NCBI RefSeq assembly: GCF_002269255.1
Contig: NZ_CP022823.1
Span: forward strand, 2,666,001-2,730,000
DNA length: 64,000 nucleotides
Reading direction: 5' to 3'
Source: Klebsiella quasivariicola
GTDB taxonomy: Bacteria > Pseudomonadota > Gammaproteobacteria > Enterobacterales > Enterobacteriaceae
The notes beneath the pieces were generated by a model, which did not search any database, was not told the origin of the DNA, and was given only the letters and a program-made list of their open reading frames with translations. Positions 62,216 through 64,000 of the stretch are shown piece after piece (positions within the stretch are counted from its first letter, which is position 1; every line of letters starts with the position of its first letter). A program made the translations under genes and the position numbers.

Positions 62216-63466
62216 ATGTTATTCAAAGAGCTGGCTGTTTTTGATGTATTAAGTACCCCGATATGGGTAGTCCATCCTTTTAATGAAAGCGTGGTCTATG
62301 CCAATCAGGCTTCCCGGACCTTGAGCGGCGAGATGTCGCTCAATGAGATGCGTAACGGTATCTATTCCACCTGCCCGGAAACACAGCTGCAGCATTATCT
62401 TCGTTATCTCGACACCATGACCGAGGTATTTGAAGTCTGGACGCTACCCACCGCCAATGGATTGCAGTCGGTATATTGCAAAACCACCCTGATTGATACC
62501 GAGGACTGCGGTTGCTTGCTGCTGTTTGAGGCGGTGAAGCTTCTTGCGCAAAATCAGTCTATTCATACCGGCTCTCGCCGCTACCAGCGGCGCAATAATG
62601 GCTTTTTTGCCCGATTTTTTATGACCAACACCGCGCCGATGCTGTTAATCGACCCACATAAAGATGGCCGGATTGTGGATGCTAATATTGCGGCGCTGCG
62701 TTTTTATCATTATTCCGATGAGGAAATGCGCAACAAACATACCTGGCAAATTAATACCCTTGGCCGGGACGTGATCCCCATTATGAATAATATTGCCAAT
62801 ATGCCCGGCGGGCATAAGCCGCTTAATTTTACTCATATTCTGGCGGACGGCTCACTGCGCCATGTCCAGACCTATGCCGGGCCGGTGGTGCTGTATAATA
62901 TTCGTCTGATGTTATGCATCATTCACGATATCACCGAAGAAGTGCATCTGAAAAAAGAGCTGGAATTCTCGGCCGCCCACGATCCGCTAACCGGGTTACT
63001 TAATCGCCGCGAATTTTATCGCCTGGTCGAGGCGCCCACATTTATTGCGCGGGGATTTTGTCTGCTGTTGATCGATATCGATCATTTCAAGAGCATTAAT
63101 GATATTCACGGGCATCAAAAAGGGGATGAAGTCTTACTGGTTATCTCCCGCATTCTGGAAACATCGGTCGACCGCGAAGATAAAATTTATCGCTGGGGCG
63201 GGGAGGAGTTTCTGCTCTTTTTACCCCATTCGCCGATCGCCCGCGCGCTGATACTGGCGGAGGGGATCCGCCAGGCGGTTAGCGAGTACCAGACCCTGTC
63301 GGTGACCGTCAGCATCGGCGTGGCTGAACATCATGAGGGTGAAGCGGTCGATCAGCTGTTTTCCCGCGTCGATAAAGCGCTGTATGCGGCAAAGAATGAC
63401 GGGCGCAACCGGGTGACGCGGTTACCCTTGGAAAGCGTGGCAGTGCCTGTCGGGCGATCAGAATAA
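62216..63466 (+). CDS. PAS-GGDEF diguanylate cyclase
   Basis: 416 aa. N-terminal PAS-like domain (about residues 10-110), a second PAS domain (about residues 135-260: PMLLIDPHKDGRIVDANIAA, ending CIIHDITEEVHLKKEL) and a GGDEF domain with intact active site (WGGEEFLLFLP) and LLLIDIDHFKSINDIHGHQK. It makes cyclic di-GMP. The residues before the active site read DRED, so the canonical RxxD inhibitory site is not present. The ATG is preceded by GGGG; upstream in-frame ATG at 62135 is possible. Confidence 0.88.
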   Translation: MLFKELAVFDVLSTPIWVVHPFNESVVYANQASRTLSGEMSLNEMRNGIYSTCPETQLQHYLRYLDTMTEVFEVWTLPTANGLQSVYCKTTLIDTEDCGCLLLFEAVKLLAQNQSIHTGSRRYQRRNNGFFARFFMTNTAPMLLIDPHKDGRIVDANIAALRFYHYSDEEMRNKHTWQINTLGRDVIPIMNNIANMPGGHKPLNFTHILADGSLRHVQTYAGPVVLYNIRLMLCIIHDITEEVHLKKELEFSAAHDPLTGLLNRREFYRLVEAPTFIARGFCLLLIDIDHFKSINDIHGHQKGDEVLLVISRILETSVDREDKIYRWGGEEFLLFLPHSPIARALILAEGIRQAVSEYQTLSVTVSIGVAEHHEGEAVDQLFSRVDKALYAAKNDGRNRVTRLPLESVAVPVGRSE

Positions 63467-63510
63467 GGGCAGGAGTATGTTTTTCGCCTGATGCTCAGGC
63501 AGACTCGCAA

Positions 63511-63517
63511 CTATACT
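63511..63517 (+). promoter_or_regulatory. Sigma-S-like -10 of the outer-membrane protein gene
   Basis: CTATACT followed by AAG, 67 bases before the ATG at 63584. Confidence 0.45.
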
Positions 63518-63583
63518 AAGGGAGTCCAGCCTGCCGGTTTGGGCGGTCATCGCGTAAGCCTGGGCTAAGGTGGCAAACGACTT

Positions 63584-64000
63584 ATGGTGCGTGTTCTGGT
63601 TCTCCTGTCGGTAGTTTCTCTCTCTGCGCCGGCAATACTGGCGGCGGACGGTCACGCCATCAAACAGCGTGCTGACGCGGTATTGACGCTGATGAGCTAT
63701 ACCGTGGTCCCCGACGTAACGGCCAGCGATCTCAACATCGGTTCCGGGAGCAATGACAAACATAACCTGACCATGACCCAGTTTGGTGGCGGGGCAACGC
63801 TGAGCGATGCTTTTCCACTGTATCTCGAAGGCACCCTGGGCTACAGTCGTTACGACCCGCGCTTTGTGGTCAGCAATGGCGAACAGACGCGGAATGTGCC
63901 GACCAAATGGAACAGTCTGACCACCACCGGCGGCGTCGGCTGGGATTTTTCGCTGCACCGGGACAGCCTCGGCGGTAACCTGGTGCTGCGGCCGATTGTC
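63584..64000 (+). CDS. Outer-membrane beta-barrel protein (partial)
   Basis: 139 aa to the window edge, no stop. Signal peptide (MVRVLVLLSVVSLSAPAILA), then repeated amphipathic strands (LTMTQFGGGATLSDAFPLYL, EGTLGYSRYDPRFVV, TTTGGVGWDFSLHR) as in autotransporter-like or OmpA-like barrels. Family uncertain. The ribosome site is AAGGTGG, 10 bases before ATG. It follows the cyclase gene in the same direction. Confidence 0.7.
   Translation, partial: MVRVLVLLSVVSLSAPAILAADGHAIKQRADAVLTLMSYTVVPDVTASDLNIGSGSNDKHNLTMTQFGGGATLSDAFPLYLEGTLGYSRYDPRFVVSNGEQTRNVPTKWNSLTTTGGVGWDFSLHRDSLGGNLVLRPIV

Overview
The window looks like a chromosomal stretch of a Klebsiella species (K. pneumoniae complex or close relative). 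The evidence is high-GC enterobacterial coding throughout, a complete pqqABCDEF operon, the diaminobutyrate aminotransferase/decarboxylase pair, a bacterial bestrophin, katG, osmC and Klebsiella-style REP repeats. The species call is recognition by eye, not a database match. I see no rRNA, tRNA, CRISPR array, transposase or integrase.

Layout. (1) 0-2.2 kb: a metallo-beta-lactamase-fold protein with an eroded metal motif, a divergent LysR regulator and a YmjA-like small protein. (2) 2.3-10.5 kb: a stress-type accessory region with two short-chain dehydrogenases, a KGG-repeat protein, a DUF892 ferritin-like protein, a GH13 trehalose-synthase-like enzyme, a DUF421 membrane protein, a YdeI/YgiW OB-fold protein, OsmC and several very small hydrophilic proteins. 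Sigma-S-like -10 elements occur here. (3) 10.5-18 kb: an MpaB/DUF2236 protein, a binding-protein-like protein with no signal peptide, a CDF metal transporter, bestrophin, a YdeP/FdhF-type molybdoenzyme and a LysR regulator. (4) 18.4-26.5 kb: a visibly AT-rich insert encoding a lactose/cellobiose-family PTS (IIC separated from IIB and IIA), a cytoplasmic GH78 alpha-L-rhamnosidase, an AraC regulator, a LamB-like porin and a secreted esterase. I read this as a self-contained pathway for rhamnose-containing glycosides.

(5) 26.5-36.7 kb: an MFS transporter, a ZapE-like ATPase, KatG, a LysR regulator, tandem DUF606 transporters, a second-type penicillin-binding protein 2 and a class I glutamine amidotransferase. 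(6) 36.7-43.3 kb: the leftward PQQ operon (A to F) with an M19 dipeptidase gene upstream on the same strand. (7) 43.5-49.1 kb: a secreted epoxide-hydrolase-like protein, a two-component system, a CcdA-thioredoxin fusion (DipZ type), REP repeats and a LysR regulator. (8) 49.3-52.2 kb: dat-ddc for 1,3-diaminopropane synthesis. (9) 52.5-55.8 kb: a TPP riboswitch followed by tenA and a ThiXYZ-like pyrimidine ABC transporter. (10) 55.9-58.4 kb: a degenerate gene remnant, an outer-membrane-type protein and a DUF4056 protein. (11) 58.5-61.8 kb: a LacI regulator with a sugar/polyol isomerase and a Gfo/Idh/MocA dehydrogenase. (12) 62.2-64 kb: a PAS-GGDEF diguanylate cyclase and the start of an outer-membrane beta-barrel gene cut by the window edge.

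The most novel-looking unit is the AT-rich rhamnoside PTS locus. Near-identical CGGCAACAACCG-type sites lie upstream of both its PTS IIC and porin genes, which suggests a local regulon of the AraC protein. Other items for a second look are two unlisted small stress-type proteins, the PBP2 paralog, the broken gene at 56.0 kb and the candidate LacI-family operators around 60.6-61.9 kb.
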